The translations under genes were made by a program, and so were the position numbers. Below, in pieces: positions 8,706-17,338 of a DNA stretch of 64,000 nt (its first letter is position 1; every line of letters starts with the position of its first letter). The stretch comes from Labrenzia sp. VG12. Its GTDB lineage: Bacteria > Pseudomonadota > Alphaproteobacteria > Rhizobiales > Stappiaceae. The stretch lies in the NCBI RefSeq assembly GCF_002237595.1, contig NZ_CP022529.1:4494001-4558000 (forward strand), written 5' to 3'. The notes under the pieces are model-generated. The model was not told the DNA's origin and did no database searches. It saw only the letters and a list, made by a program, of their open reading frames with translations.

Positions 8706-9193
8706 GTTCGCTCTCCGATCTGGCGCCAGGGATTGCCGGCAATCACCGCAAAGGCTGGAACCTCGTCCTTGACGACCGTACCGGCGGCGATCACGCATCC
8801 ACTGTTGACGACGGCACCGTCCAGAAAGACGCAGTTGGCGCCGACCCAGACGTCATCGCCGATGGTGATGCCACCCCGGCTTGGCTGGAAACCCTGGTCG
8901 ACAATCAGCCGGTTTCGGTCTCCGAAGGCATGATTGACCGGCGCAAAGGTGCAATTTGCTGCGACGGCTACATTGTTGCCGATGGAAAGCCCGTGGCCGG
9001 TGTAGATCACGCAGCCGGAATTTAGGGTGACATTCTCACCGATGGTTACATCGCCCGCGCCGCCGGCCGGCTTGATCTTGACAAAACTGTCGATGACCGA
9101 GCGCGCACCAATACGGATCACGGTGCCGCGCACGCTGTCCTCGATATCGGCCAGCGTGGAAATGCGTGCGGTTGGGTCGATCTGAAGGGTCAT
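8702..9193 (-). CDS. Left-handed beta-helix acyltransferase (hexapeptide repeat)
   Basis: A 163-residue transferase of the LacA/LbH superfamily, predicted to acetylate a sugar hydroxyl using acetyl-CoA. Hexapeptide repeats of the form [LIV]GxxxX run through residues about 25-150, for example VTIGEN, LSIGNN, ITIGDD and VWVGAN, ending in the characteristic VVKDEVPAFAVIAGNPWR. The catalytic His is probably in APVNHAFGDRN. The gene sits between the C-methyltransferase and the reductase in the CDP-sugar operon, so O-acetylation of the same residue or of the repeat unit is likely. No membrane segment is present, so it acts in the cytoplasm, unlike integral membrane O-acetylases. Confidence 0.82.
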   Translation of the reverse strand: MTLQIDPTARISTLADIEDSVRGTVIRIGARSVIDSFVKIKPAGGAGDVTIGENVTLNSGCVIYTGHGLSIGNNVAVAANCTFAPVNHAFGDRNRLIVDQGFQPSRGGITIGDDVWVGANCVFLDGAVVNSGCVIAAGTVVKDEVPAFAVIAGNPWRQIGERT

Positions 9194-9247
9194 GAGGGGT
9201 CAGTCGCGGCTTTCGGAAAGTCTCTGCGGCAGATTTCAACGTCAAGG

Positions 9248-10483
9248 TTAGCCGCCAACGATACGGGTTTCCGGAACAAACGTCACGAACTCGGTTCCCT
9301 GTGCCGCGAGCGATGCGTTCTGCTTCCTGACTTCTTCCGCGATGTTCCATGGCAGGATGATCAGGTAATCCGGCCTCGCATTGCCTAGAACTTCCGGCGA
9401 GAGGACTGGAATATGGCTTCCAGGCAGAAACTTGTCCTGCTTGGCCTTGGCTGCATCGCAGACGAAGGGCAGAAGGTCTGGCCGCACGCCGGCGAAATTC
9501 AACAACGTGTTGCCCTTTGCTGCCGCCCCATAGCCGGCAACTGTTTTTCCATCGCGTCTGGCGTCAAGAAGAAATCTCAGAAACTCGTTCTTGATGTCTT
9601 CGGCGCGTTGCTGGAAATCGGCGTAAAACTCCTGCGTTTCCATACCGCGGCGGTTTTCTACGTCAAGCAAAGTGGCGACGGATGCCCGCTCCGTGTGACC
9701 GCTGTCCACCCGACAGCCATAGACACGGAGGCTGCCGCCATGGGTCGGCAATTCCTCGACATCGAAGATCCTGAGACCGGCCGCTTCGAAAATGCGCTTC
9801 ACCGTGCCAAGCGACAGATAGGAAAAATGCTCATGGTAAACCGTATCGAACTGGCAGAATTCGACCAGCCGCATCAGATGCGGAAACTCCAGCGTGACCA
9901 CGCCCTCCGGCTTCAGCTGCCGGGCGAGACCACACGTGAAATCGTTGATATCGGGCACATGCGCATAGACATTGTTGCCGATGATCAGATCGGCAGACTG
10001 TCCGCTCCCGGCAAGTTTTTTGGCCAGGGTTTCGCCGAAGAATTCCTGCAGGACCGGCACGCCGTGGGCTTCAGCCGCCGCGGCGGTGGAAGCCGTCGGT
10101 TCAATCCCGAGGCACGGTATGCCGGCTTCGACAAAATTCTTCAGGAGATAGCCGTCATTGGACGCCACTTCGACGACGAAACTGTCGCTTGAGAGATCCA
10201 GCCGCTGCCGGATCATCTCCACATAGGCAGCCGCATGCGCCAGCCAACCCTGCGAGGTGGAGGAGAAATAGGCGTAGTCCTTGTCGAACAGGCTGTCGGC
10301 TGCCGTGTAGTCCTGCGTCTGAACCAGAAAGCAGCGGTCGCACACCATCAGGCGCAGCGGATAGGTCACTTCAGGTGCTGTCAGGTCTTCAGCTGCCAGA
10401 TAGGCGTTTGACGGCGGGGCGTAGCCGAGATCGAGAAATTGCCGGGTCAGCTTGGTTCCGCAATGGCGGCAGGTCTGGGTCAT
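9248..10483 (-). CDS. SAM-dependent C-methyltransferase acting on a nucleotide sugar
   Basis: A 411-residue, three-part enzyme of the TylCIII type. An N-terminal zinc-binding domain shows CRHCGTKL and later CDRCFLVQ. The middle SAM-binding Rossmann domain contains VVEVASNDGYLLKNF (near residue 102) and DLIIGNNVYAHVPD. TLEFPHLMRLVEFCQFDTVYHEHFSYLSL carries the His/Tyr residues that abstract a proton next to the sugar ketone. The C-terminal domain includes VAGYGAAAKGNTLLNF. These enzymes put a methyl group on carbon 3 of 4-keto-6-deoxy sugars. Its start overlaps the rfbC-like stop as ATGA. It implies that the final sugar is branched, which is rare; the exact carbon is inferred from the family. 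Confidence 0.85.
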   Translation of the reverse strand: MTQTCRHCGTKLTRQFLDLGYAPPSNAYLAAEDLTAPEVTYPLRLMVCDRCFLVQTQDYTAADSLFDKDYAYFSSTSQGWLAHAAAYVEMIRQRLDLSSDSFVVEVASNDGYLLKNFVEAGIPCLGIEPTASTAAAAEAHGVPVLQEFFGETLAKKLAGSGQSADLIIGNNVYAHVPDINDFTCGLARQLKPEGVVTLEFPHLMRLVEFCQFDTVYHEHFSYLSLGTVKRIFEAAGLRIFDVEELPTHGGSLRVYGCRVDSGHTERASVATLLDVENRRGMETQEFYADFQQRAEDIKNEFLRFLLDARRDGKTVAGYGAAAKGNTLLNFAGVRPDLLPFVCDAAKAKQDKFLPGSHIPVLSPEVLGNARPDYLIILPWNIAEEVRKQNASLAAQGTEFVTFVPETRIVGG

Positions 10484-11025
10484 GAAACGGGCTCTACCTT
10501 GGAAAGAGGCGGCAGGGTCTTGTCGCGGTCGGACAGGCTCGCGATTTCCAGCGGCCAGGTGATGCCGACTTCGACATCAGCGTGATGGAATCCGCCTTCA
10601 TGTTCCGGGCTGTAGCTGTCGGAGTGAAAATACAGCAGCTGTGCATTCTCTGTCAGCGTCTGGAAACCGTGAGCGAAGCCTTGAGGCACATAAATCATCT
10701 CGCCGCCTTCGGAGGTAAGCGTGACGGACACCCATCGGCCATACGTCTCGGAGCTTCGCCGCAGATCGACAATGACGTCGAAGACGGACCCGGCCATGCA
10801 TTTGACCAGTTTGGCATCGGCTTTGGGCGGGCGCTGAAAATGCATGCCCCGCAATGTACCCTTTTGAACGCTGTGGGAGACATTACATTGGGACCAGACG
10901 TCGGTCAGCCCGTGCTGGCGGAACTCTTCCTGGCAAAACAAGCGGGCGAACGACCCGCGATGATCGCCACGGCGTTCCAGGTCGATGCGGTAGGCGCCGT
11001 TGAGTGCAAGCGGTGTGAAGATCAT
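10480..11025 (-). CDS. rfbC: dTDP-4-dehydrorhamnose 3,5-epimerase family protein
   Basis: A cupin epimerase of 181 residues that inverts C3 and/or C5 of a 4-keto-6-deoxy nucleotide sugar. Family landmarks are RGDHRGSFARLF near residue 19, GTLRGMHFQ (catalytic His), KLVKCMAGSVFDVIVDLR, and YVPQGFAHGFQTL followed by LLYFHSDSYSPEHEGG with the Tyr that acts as the general acid. In this operon its substrate is more likely CDP-4-keto-6-deoxyglucose than the dTDP form, because the two preceding genes make the CDP intermediate. ATGA overlaps on both sides tie it to rfbG upstream and the methyltransferase downstream. Confidence 0.85.
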   Translation of the reverse strand: MIFTPLALNGAYRIDLERRGDHRGSFARLFCQEEFRQHGLTDVWSQCNVSHSVQKGTLRGMHFQRPPKADAKLVKCMAGSVFDVIVDLRRSSETYGRWVSVTLTSEGGEMIYVPQGFAHGFQTLTENAQLLYFHSDSYSPEHEGGFHHADVEVGITWPLEIASLSDRDKTLPPLSKVEPVS

Positions 11026-12068
11026 TTTGCAGCCTCGAAGGCGGCGATCTGGGCTTGTGTCATGTCAACCGGGTTGGCGCCGAATTCTACCTGGTGATAC
11101 CAGTGGACCGTCTTTTCGATCGCGTCCTCAAAGCGCCAGACAGGGGCCCAGCCGAGTTCGTTGCGGGCCCTGTCGATGGACAGACTCAGGCGCCCTGCCT
11201 CATGTACAGCATCAGGATCGGACGCATCGATCCAGTGTCCCGGCCAATGGTGGATCATGGCATCCGCCAGATCGCCTACCGGGTGAACGTCTGCCGGTTC
11301 CGGGCCGAAATTGTAGCCGTCCTGGTAAGCGCCATCCGAGGCGAGATGAACCTTTTCGGCCAGGAGCAGGTACCCTTCAAGCGGATCCAGCACATGTTGC
11401 CAGGGACGGATCGACGCCGGGTTGCGAATCTCGATGGCCTTGCCGGTTCTGAGTGCCCGGATGATATCCGGCACCAGACGGTCCTCTGCCCAGTCGCCAC
11501 CACCAATGACATTACCCGCGCGCGCCGTGGCGATCTTCAGGCGGTCACTGCCGAAGGACCGCCGCCAGCTGGCCGAGACAAGCTCGCAGGCTGCCTTAGA
11601 AGCGGAATAGGGATCATGACCACCGAGAGGATCGGTCTCGCGATAGGCAAAATCCCATTCGTTGTTCTCATAGACCTTGTCGGTGGTCACGACCACGGCC
11701 GTGACCGGCCTGTCCAGCTGCCGCAAGGCGTCAAGCAGATGCACGGTGCCCATGACATTGGTTGACCAGTTGCCGACCGGATCGCGATAGGACCGGCGCA
11801 CCAGCGCCTGGGCGGCAAGGTGAAGCACGATATCCGGGGCAAAGGATCTGATTTCAGTGGCCAGGGCTTCAGGATCGCGAATGTCGACAAAAGCGCCTTG
11901 CATGCGCTGATCGAGGTTCAATACCTGGAACAGGTTTTGGCCGCCCTCCGGCGGGAGGGCAATTCCGAAGATCTCTGCGCCGCGGGCCATCAACAGCTCG
12001 CTGAGCCAGGCACCCTTGAAACCCGTGTGTCCCGTGATCAGGACCCTTTTGCCTTGCCAGAACCCCAT
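11022..12068 (-). CDS. rfbG: CDP-glucose 4,6-dehydratase
   Basis: An extended SDR enzyme that converts CDP-glucose to CDP-4-keto-6-deoxyglucose. The 348-residue length is normal. Motifs: VLITGHTGFKGAWLSELL (NAD-binding), LHLAAQALVRRSYRDPVGNWSTNVMGT, VVVTTDKVYENNEWDFAYRE (catalytic Thr-Asp-Lys), and DPYSASKAACEL (YxxxK). The VYENNEW and DPLGGHDPYSASK patterns are particular to CDP-glucose dehydratases and separate them from dTDP-glucose enzymes. It lies 6 bases after rfbF and overlaps rfbC by 4 bases, so it is the second gene of the operon. Confidence 0.93.
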   Translation of the reverse strand: MGFWQGKRVLITGHTGFKGAWLSELLMARGAEIFGIALPPEGGQNLFQVLNLDQRMQGAFVDIRDPEALATEIRSFAPDIVLHLAAQALVRRSYRDPVGNWSTNVMGTVHLLDALRQLDRPVTAVVVTTDKVYENNEWDFAYRETDPLGGHDPYSASKAACELVSASWRRSFGSDRLKIATARAGNVIGGGDWAEDRLVPDIIRALRTGKAIEIRNPASIRPWQHVLDPLEGYLLLAEKVHLASDGAYQDGYNFGPEPADVHPVGDLADAMIHHWPGHWIDASDPDAVHEAGRLSLSIDRARNELGWAPVWRFEDAIEKTVHWYHQVEFGANPVDMTQAQIAAFEAAK

Positions 12069-12074
12069 CGCGCG

Positions 12075-12839
12075 CTACCAGATCTTCCAGGGAGCCGTGC
12101 CGGCTTGCCAGAGCTTTTCCAGCTGGTTCTTGTCCCTGAGCGTATCCATGGCTGCCCAGAAGCCGTCATGCTGATAGACACCAAGCTGGCCATCCCTGGC
12201 CAGGCTCTCCAGCGGGGCGGATTCCCAGGGCATGTCGTCCCCATCAATGCGTGAAAGAACCGACGGTTCGCAGACAAAGTAGCCGCCGTTGATCCACTGG
12301 CCGTCGCCCTGGGGTTTTTCCAGGAAACGGGTCACCTGGCCGTCCTTAATCGCCAGCGCACCGTATCGCCCCGGGGGCTGAATGGCCGTGACCGTGGCCT
12401 CCAGTCCGCTGGCCCTGTGCTGTTTCACCAGCTCTTCGATCCGCACATTGGCGACACCGTCGCCGTAGGTCAGGCAGAAGGTGCTGTCGATATGGTCTGC
12501 CACGCGCTTGATGCGACCGCCGGTCATGGTGGCTTCGCCGGTATCCACCAGGGTCACTTTCCAGGGCTCGGCCTGCTGGCGGTGCACTTCCATCCGGTTT
12601 TCGTCCATGTGGAAGGTGACGTCGGACATGTGCAGGAAATAGTTGGCGAAATACTCCTTGATCACGTAGCCCTTGTAGCCGCAGCAAATGACAAAATCGG
12701 TAATCCCGTTCGCGGCATAGATCTTCATGATGTGCCAGAGAATAGGCCGGCCGCCAATCTCGATCATCGGCTTGGGTTTCAGGTGGGACTCTTCGCTGAT
12801 CCGGGTCCCGAGCCCGCCTGCCAGAATGACTGCTTTCAT
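12075..12839 (-). CDS. rfbF: Glucose-1-phosphate cytidylyltransferase
   Basis: The enzyme joins CTP and glucose-1-phosphate to give CDP-glucose, entry point of the CDP-deoxysugar pathway. The 254-residue product begins MKAVILAGGLGTRISEESH, the nucleotidyltransferase signature, followed by KPMIEIGGRPILWHIMKIYA, FVICCGYKGYVIKEYFANY and the LVDTGEATMTGGRIKR segment characteristic of RfbF. TFCLTYGDGVANV holds the metal-binding Asp, and the C terminus has VYQHDGFWAAMDTLRDKNQLEKLW. The ATG at 12839 with AGG upstream is preferred over an in-frame GTG at 12848. It is the first gene of the seven-gene operon, so the promoter should lie in the gap upstream. Confidence 0.93.
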   Translation of the reverse strand: MKAVILAGGLGTRISEESHLKPKPMIEIGGRPILWHIMKIYAANGITDFVICCGYKGYVIKEYFANYFLHMSDVTFHMDENRMEVHRQQAEPWKVTLVDTGEATMTGGRIKRVADHIDSTFCLTYGDGVANVRIEELVKQHRASGLEATVTAIQPPGRYGALAIKDGQVTRFLEKPQGDGQWINGGYFVCEPSVLSRIDGDDMPWESAPLESLARDGQLGVYQHDGFWAAMDTLRDKNQLEKLWQAGTAPWKIW

Positions 12840-13301
12840 ACCACACACCTGAATGGCTCGACTGGATCGGATCTGGGCGGCGGTTGCCGACTTCCTTGAA
12901 CAGAAACGACCGCGTCAAGCTGTTATGGCGATTGAGACGCCGTTGCCCGGCACACACGTTTGTCGCCATGTCTTGTTGTTTCGGCGTCTATCTAGCAAAG
13001 GGTGACCAGTCTGCAAACAGAATTCATTTTGGATCTGCTGCCTGAGCCGAAGAAAGATGCCCTGAAGCTGTCTTGAACAGGTCCAGTAGACGGGGGCGGT
13101 GAGGGGCGTGCGAAAGTTTGCTGCAAGGAGGTAATTCGACCGGACGGCACGGCGTTTGGGCAGAACAAATTGTTGCCTGGGTCAAAGGCGGAAGATATGT
13201 GGGTGACCCAGACAATGGTCTTGATACGTTGCGCCGGGATTGAAACGGCGATCGTTGATCGTATCAGGCAAAACCGGGTTCAAGTTGGCGTTTGAAATAA
13301 C
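12840..13301. other. Divergent intergenic region upstream of rfbF and the sulfotransferase gene
   Basis: This gap of 462 bases holds no credible gene. It contains one notable dyad (13169-13216): ATTGT then CTGGGTCA on the left, and TGACCCAG then ACAAT on the right. The 8-base inner arms are perfect and 19 bases apart. It lies 86 bases before the sulfotransferase start and may be an operator or a leader hairpin. Promoters for the CDP-sugar operon and the sulfotransferase gene must lie here, but I see no consensus pair. Confidence 0.4.
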
Positions 13302-14045
13302 ATGGATGAATACGACCTGCGCAATTGCCTGAAGTATTTCCCGCAGCTCATCGGGATACGCCCGAAGAAATACCTCTTTGTCCACATTCCAAAGAACGGC
13401 GGCATGTCCATTCGCCACGCGGCGCAGCTGAAGAACCGGATAACGATTGCGAACCGACATCGCCTGAAATCGAAAAGATATGCCACCACGCTAAGAAAGA
13501 CCATGTCTGAAGCCAGGGCCCATCCCGGGTTTGAGCATGCGCGACTGAGAGATATCAACTCCTGGGTGCTTCGGTCGCACATTCCGTTCGCGATCGTCAG
13601 AAATCCTTGGTCTCGTGTTTTTTCGCGCTTCATGTTTGCCATCCAGACACGGAATTGGGACTTCGAAGAGACCTGCAACAAGGCAGGCTTCGAGGCGTTT
13701 CTGGAGGAACGCCACACCTGGGGCGACATGGACTTCGCCTGGCACAGGGCAGTCAGAGGCTGGCACCAGCAAGTGGATTATTTACGGACTGACGACGGTG
13801 GCATCATTCCCAACATACTGCGCCAGGAGGCGTTGTCAGAGGACGTGAAGCGGTTTTTCGATCTCAGGGACGAGCTCGAAAAGGTAAATGTCACCAAGGG
13901 TCCGAGAATGAATTACAGGGACTTCTACACCGACAGCACAATCCAGGTTGTCGCGGACTGGTACGAAGCGGATGTTGCCACCTTCGGATTCGATTTCGAC
14001 ACGATGGCGACACGAAACACGCTGTTCGGCGCGGAGGCTGGCTGA
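13302..14045 (+). CDS. Sulfotransferase-family protein, probably acting on a surface glycan
   Basis: A 247-residue protein of the sulfotransferase type 2 family, which transfers sulfate from PAPS to carbohydrate hydroxyls. The 5'-phosphosulfate loop is YLFVHIPKNGGMSI (residues about 24-37), and the 3'-phosphate motif is FAIVRNPWSRVFSRF (near residue 99) with the Arg and Ser that bind PAPS. The middle region is rich in Trp and aromatic residues, as in carbohydrate enzymes. The tail has YRDFYTDSTIQVVADWYEADVATFGFDF, common at the end of this family. Neighbouring glycosyltransferases support sulfation of a polysaccharide. No signal peptide is visible. The ribosome binding site is weak. Confidence 0.78.
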   Translation: MDEYDLRNCLKYFPQLIGIRPKKYLFVHIPKNGGMSIRHAAQLKNRITIANRHRLKSKRYATTLRKTMSEARAHPGFEHARLRDINSWVLRSHIPFAIVRNPWSRVFSRFMFAIQTRNWDFEETCNKAGFEAFLEERHTWGDMDFAWHRAVRGWHQQVDYLRTDDGGIIPNILRQEALSEDVKRFFDLRDELEKVNVTKGPRMNYRDFYTDSTIQVVADWYEADVATFGFDFDTMATRNTLFGAEAG

Positions 14046-14056
14046 AGAACCTGCGG

Positions 14057-14974
14057 TCATTTGCGAATTCTGAGGCGCCGCAAGATATGATCTTCCAGAT
14101 CGTAACGCGTCTTGACGCGGGAATCCCGCCAGAGCCTGCGAAACAGCTTGATTTTTGTAGAGAGCGAAACGCCGGGGATCTTTCTGACGACCTTGTAGCA
14201 GCCATAGGTATAGCTGAATCTCTGGCGGAACTTGTTGTACAAGCTCTTGGCGCCGTATTTTTCGAAAGAACCGGACCCTTCAATGAAGATGTATTCGGCG
14301 TTTTCGGCCCAGACCGCCTTGTCCCGCATGACCAGTTCGGCAACGGCGTAGGAAGCAACGCACCAGGCAAAGGGATATTCATTCCAGCGCTGCATGATGA
14401 CGTCCGCGCCGCCGTCCGATCTGATCAGCCCATAGCACCACTCGGCGGGGTAAGCCAGGCTTCTGGGGACAACGCCATCAGACAGGCTCTTTGAATATCC
14501 GAAGATAACCGGATCAGGGTGCAGAACCCTGCTGTTTTCACCTTTCACACGGCGAACGGTCGGTCCCGCGAGCAGTTTGTCGGGGTGGGCGTCCAGAGCA
14601 GCAGACAGCGCGGACAGGAAATTCTCGCTGGAGAAATCGTCACAGGCGCGGAGGCAAAAATACTCTGCTCTGGTCTTTCCGATTTCCATGCAATGCAGAA
14701 AATTCTCGACAGCAGACAGATGCTTTTCGTTGCTGAACAACTCAAAGCGGCTGTCCTTGGCGCAATAGTCCTGCGCGATCGCTTTGGTTTCATCCGTGGA
14801 CTTGTTGTCCACGATGATGGCCTTGAAATCGGCAAGGTCCTGTCTGGCGATGCAGTCCAGGCTTTCCCTCATGGTTTTCGCGCCGTTGTAGATCGGAAAT
14901 ACCACGGCAACTTTTGCTCTTTGCACAGGGACACCTTGAGATAGTTGGAGAAAACGAACTGCTCTGCCGCGCAT
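14057..14974 (-). CDS. Family 2 glycosyltransferase
   Basis: A GT-A fold transferase of about 305 residues that adds a sugar from a nucleotide donor to a growing glycan at the cytoplasmic face. The N-terminal KVAVVFPIYNGAKTMRESLD, KAIIVDNKSTDETK and a C/D-rich RACDDFSSENFL (the DxD-like metal site) are visible. The C-terminal third is basic with Arg/Lys-rich segments, consistent with peripheral membrane contact. The ATG at 14974 (AGGA just upstream) is chosen; the frame also allows a GTG at 15001. It is convergent with the sulfotransferase gene, 11 bases away. Sugar specificity cannot be told. Confidence 0.8.
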   Translation of the reverse strand: MRGRAVRFLQLSQGVPVQRAKVAVVFPIYNGAKTMRESLDCIARQDLADFKAIIVDNKSTDETKAIAQDYCAKDSRFELFSNEKHLSAVENFLHCMEIGKTRAEYFCLRACDDFSSENFLSALSAALDAHPDKLLAGPTVRRVKGENSRVLHPDPVIFGYSKSLSDGVVPRSLAYPAEWCYGLIRSDGGADVIMQRWNEYPFAWCVASYAVAELVMRDKAVWAENAEYIFIEGSGSFEKYGAKSLYNKFRQRFSYTYGCYKVVRKIPGVSLSTKIKLFRRLWRDSRVKTRYDLEDHILRRLRIRK

Positions 14975-15133
14975 TGTCCTGACGTCTTGCGGCCCGCTCA
15001 CGTTTCTGCCGGTTCAGAATTCAGCGCTCTTTTAGACGCTATTGTCCCGAAAAGTCGAGTGATATAAGAGCGCCGAACCGGGGCGTTCCGCCAAAACGAA
15101 CCTCATCAATGCAAGTGCACTCAAGGTCTACTG

Positions 15134-16252
15134 ATGACGACAGGTGAAGCCGATTTTTTGTCCACGTTTGGTTTGTCCAGCCCTCCCGTCGTCCAGGTTG
15201 AGCCAGATCAGGTCGTCGTCGTGGTGCTGGTCTACAACGAGATGCTGCGGCTCCCGGCGTTTTTGAAACACTATCGAAGCATCGGGATTGAAAAATTCAT
15301 TTTTGTCGACAACGCATCGGTGGATGGCACCGCGGGATACCTGGAAGCCCAGCCGGATGTGGTCGTGATATCCACACAGAAGCCTTTCAAAAGCTACAAG
15401 TCGACGGGACGAGAGCTCATCGCCGACACCTATCTTGCGGGACATTGGGTCATGTTTCCGGATGCGGACGAGCTGCTGGTCTATCCCGGGTGGCCGGACC
15501 TGAGTGTGCCGGAACTGGTTGAGTATCTCCAGGGGCACGGGTTCGAGGCTCTGTTCACCACGATGGTGGACATGTATGCCGAAGGTGGCCTCTCGGAAAT
15601 GAACTATGCTTCAGGGGATGACCTGATCGAGGCCTGTCCCAATTTTGATCCGAACGGATATCGCTTTAACCCGCTGAAGGGCAGTCACGGCAAGAGGTTC
15701 GAGACGCCGGTGCGCCATGTCTTCGGCGGGACGCGCGAACGCATCTTTCACACCGAAGCCAAGCGCAGCAGGACCGCGCTGGACAACCTGATCATTCGCC
15801 TCTTCTTCTCCATTCGCTCAAAGGCGCCGGAAACCGGCCTTCGGCGCAAACTGGACCGGCTGGTACTCAAGCTGGTCAAGAATTCACTCCCGGATCCTGC
15901 CGCGGTTCAGAGCAAGGTCCAGTTCCTCAAATGGAAAAAGGGGCTGAAGTTTTCCGGAAGCGTTCACAATGTGCGCCAGAAACTTGCATTGGCACCCGAC
16001 TGGGCGGCCCTGTTGCACTTCAAATACCTGAACGACTACGCATTGAAGGTTGCCGAAGCGCTGGAGCGAAAACAGCACACGGACAATTCGGGCCATTACC
16101 TAGACTACCACAAGCAACTCGAAACGCTTCAGGCGCAGGGACTGTCCTTTGAGGAAAGTCAGCGATTTGAAGGGGAGCAGTCCCTGCTGGCGTGTGGCCT
16201 GATGCGTGAAAGCCAGTTGCTGAAAACCTGGCGCAGGAACGCCAAATCTTAG
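15134..16252 (+). CDS. Glycosyltransferase family 2-like protein (PF13704-type)
   Basis: A 372-residue protein whose first 120 residues look like a GT-A domain: VVVVVLVYNEMLRLPAFLKH, IGIEKFIFVDNASVDGT and WVMFPDADELLVY, where DADE is the metal-binding DxD. This branch (Glyco_tranf_2_4/GT92-like) typically lacks membrane segments and is found in exopolysaccharide and LPS loci. The remaining 250 residues carry basic stretches and a KYLNDYALKVAEALERKQH helix. The ATG at 15134 has AAGG upstream. It is flanked by GT genes on the opposite strand and is transcribed alone. Confidence 0.75.
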   Translation: MTTGEADFLSTFGLSSPPVVQVEPDQVVVVVLVYNEMLRLPAFLKHYRSIGIEKFIFVDNASVDGTAGYLEAQPDVVVISTQKPFKSYKSTGRELIADTYLAGHWVMFPDADELLVYPGWPDLSVPELVEYLQGHGFEALFTTMVDMYAEGGLSEMNYASGDDLIEACPNFDPNGYRFNPLKGSHGKRFETPVRHVFGGTRERIFHTEAKRSRTALDNLIIRLFFSIRSKAPETGLRRKLDRLVLKLVKNSLPDPAAVQSKVQFLKWKKGLKFSGSVHNVRQKLALAPDWAALLHFKYLNDYALKVAEALERKQHTDNSGHYLDYHKQLETLQAQGLSFEESQRFEGEQSLLACGLMRESQLLKTWRRNAKS

Positions 16253-16267
16253 GTCTCTGCCAGGGCC

Positions 16268-17338
16268 CTAACGCGCTGTCGGGCTTGAGAGAAGGCGGTC
16301 ATAGGCTTTCACCACACCGGCCTCCGAATATTGGTCCGCCAGCTTTGCCGTACCACCTTGTACCAGTGCCTGTTTTAAATCCGGACTTGCGAGGATCCGG
16401 GAGACAGAATTGGTCAACGCGCCCACATCACCGCACGGCGACAACAGGCCGTTGACGCCGTCATCGATGAGCCAGCTTGGGCCCGGCGACGCCGTTGCCA
16501 CCACGGGCAGCCCCGCGTTCCAGCCTTCCAGCACGATATTGCCGAGCGGTTCTTCGTCAGTCGGGCAGAACAGGATGTCGGCTGCTTTCAGGAACGGCGA
16601 TGGGTCGCGCTGCCAGCCCAGAAAGTGGACCCGGTCTGAAACACCAAGCGACTGGGCGAGAGCCCGGGTGTCGTTCATCAGCTCTCCGTCGCCGATCAGC
16701 CAGGCATGAACATGCGTCGGAAGGCCGGCAATGGCCTGAACGGCCAGGTCGAAGCGCTTGCGCCTGACGAAGCGTCCGAGATGAATCAGCACGGTGGCGT
16801 CTTCCGGGGTGTCGAAATCGGCCCGGTTGACCGGGGTCAGATCCGCAGGCAACGGATCGACGAAGTTGCTGATGACATGGGCCCTGGCTTCGGGCCAGCC
16901 CATTTCGACGGCCTGGTGGATGATGTCCGGGGTGTTGCCGATCAGGTCCTGAACATTGCCATAGGTGTGAAACCCGTCCGGCCAGTCGCCAAGACGCAGG
17001 AACGTGCGCATGTCCGGTCCCGGTGCCGGCAGCCACTTGCTGGCCGGGCTCATCCAGCCCATGGTCGCGGTGGCGCCGAATTTGCGGATCTCCCGGGAAA
17101 TGCCCCAGCGCACGAAATGACGTTTCAAGTGGGAGCGGCTGAAGCGCAACTCCCGCACGTCGCAGTGTTTGGCCAATTCGTCCCGCCAGGGCCGGTCCGG
17201 ACGGATGAAGGCGATCTGGTCCACGCCCTTGCGGGCGAGCGCGCCGGCAAGGCGCACGAAGAACTTCTCCGCGCCGCCATCCACGCCCAGGTGAATATGC
17301 GCCAGCTTTTTCAGCTGCATCGGCTGATCAGTTGCCAT
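16268..17338 (-). CDS. Family 4 glycosyltransferase (GT-B fold)
   Basis: A 356-residue retaining glycosyltransferase. The N-terminal acceptor domain starts KKLAHIHLGVDGGAEKFFVRLAGAL, a typical GT4 glycine-rich opening. The C-terminal nucleotide-sugar domain begins VLIHLGRFVRRKRFDLAVQAI and contains HAWLIGDGELMND, VHFLGWQRDPSPFLKAADI and the catalytic CPTDEEPLGNIVLEGWNAGLPVVAT (E-x7-E-like motif). It ends in a short helix over the active site. It overlaps the upstream GT2 gene by 11 bases, so the two are co-translated. It probably works on the same lipid-linked glycan. Confidence 0.85.
   Translation of the reverse strand: MATDQPMQLKKLAHIHLGVDGGAEKFFVRLAGALARKGVDQIAFIRPDRPWRDELAKHCDVRELRFSRSHLKRHFVRWGISREIRKFGATATMGWMSPASKWLPAPGPDMRTFLRLGDWPDGFHTYGNVQDLIGNTPDIIHQAVEMGWPEARAHVISNFVDPLPADLTPVNRADFDTPEDATVLIHLGRFVRRKRFDLAVQAIAGLPTHVHAWLIGDGELMNDTRALAQSLGVSDRVHFLGWQRDPSPFLKAADILFCPTDEEPLGNIVLEGWNAGLPVVATASPGPSWLIDDGVNGLLSPCGDVGALTNSVSRILASPDLKQALVQGGTAKLADQYSEAGVVKAYDRLLSSPTAR

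Noticed and set aside
13182..13460. Small minus-strand frame upstream of the sulfotransferase
   Set aside because: It overlaps the start of the sulfotransferase gene on the opposite strand, lacks a ribosome site and has no recognisable features.
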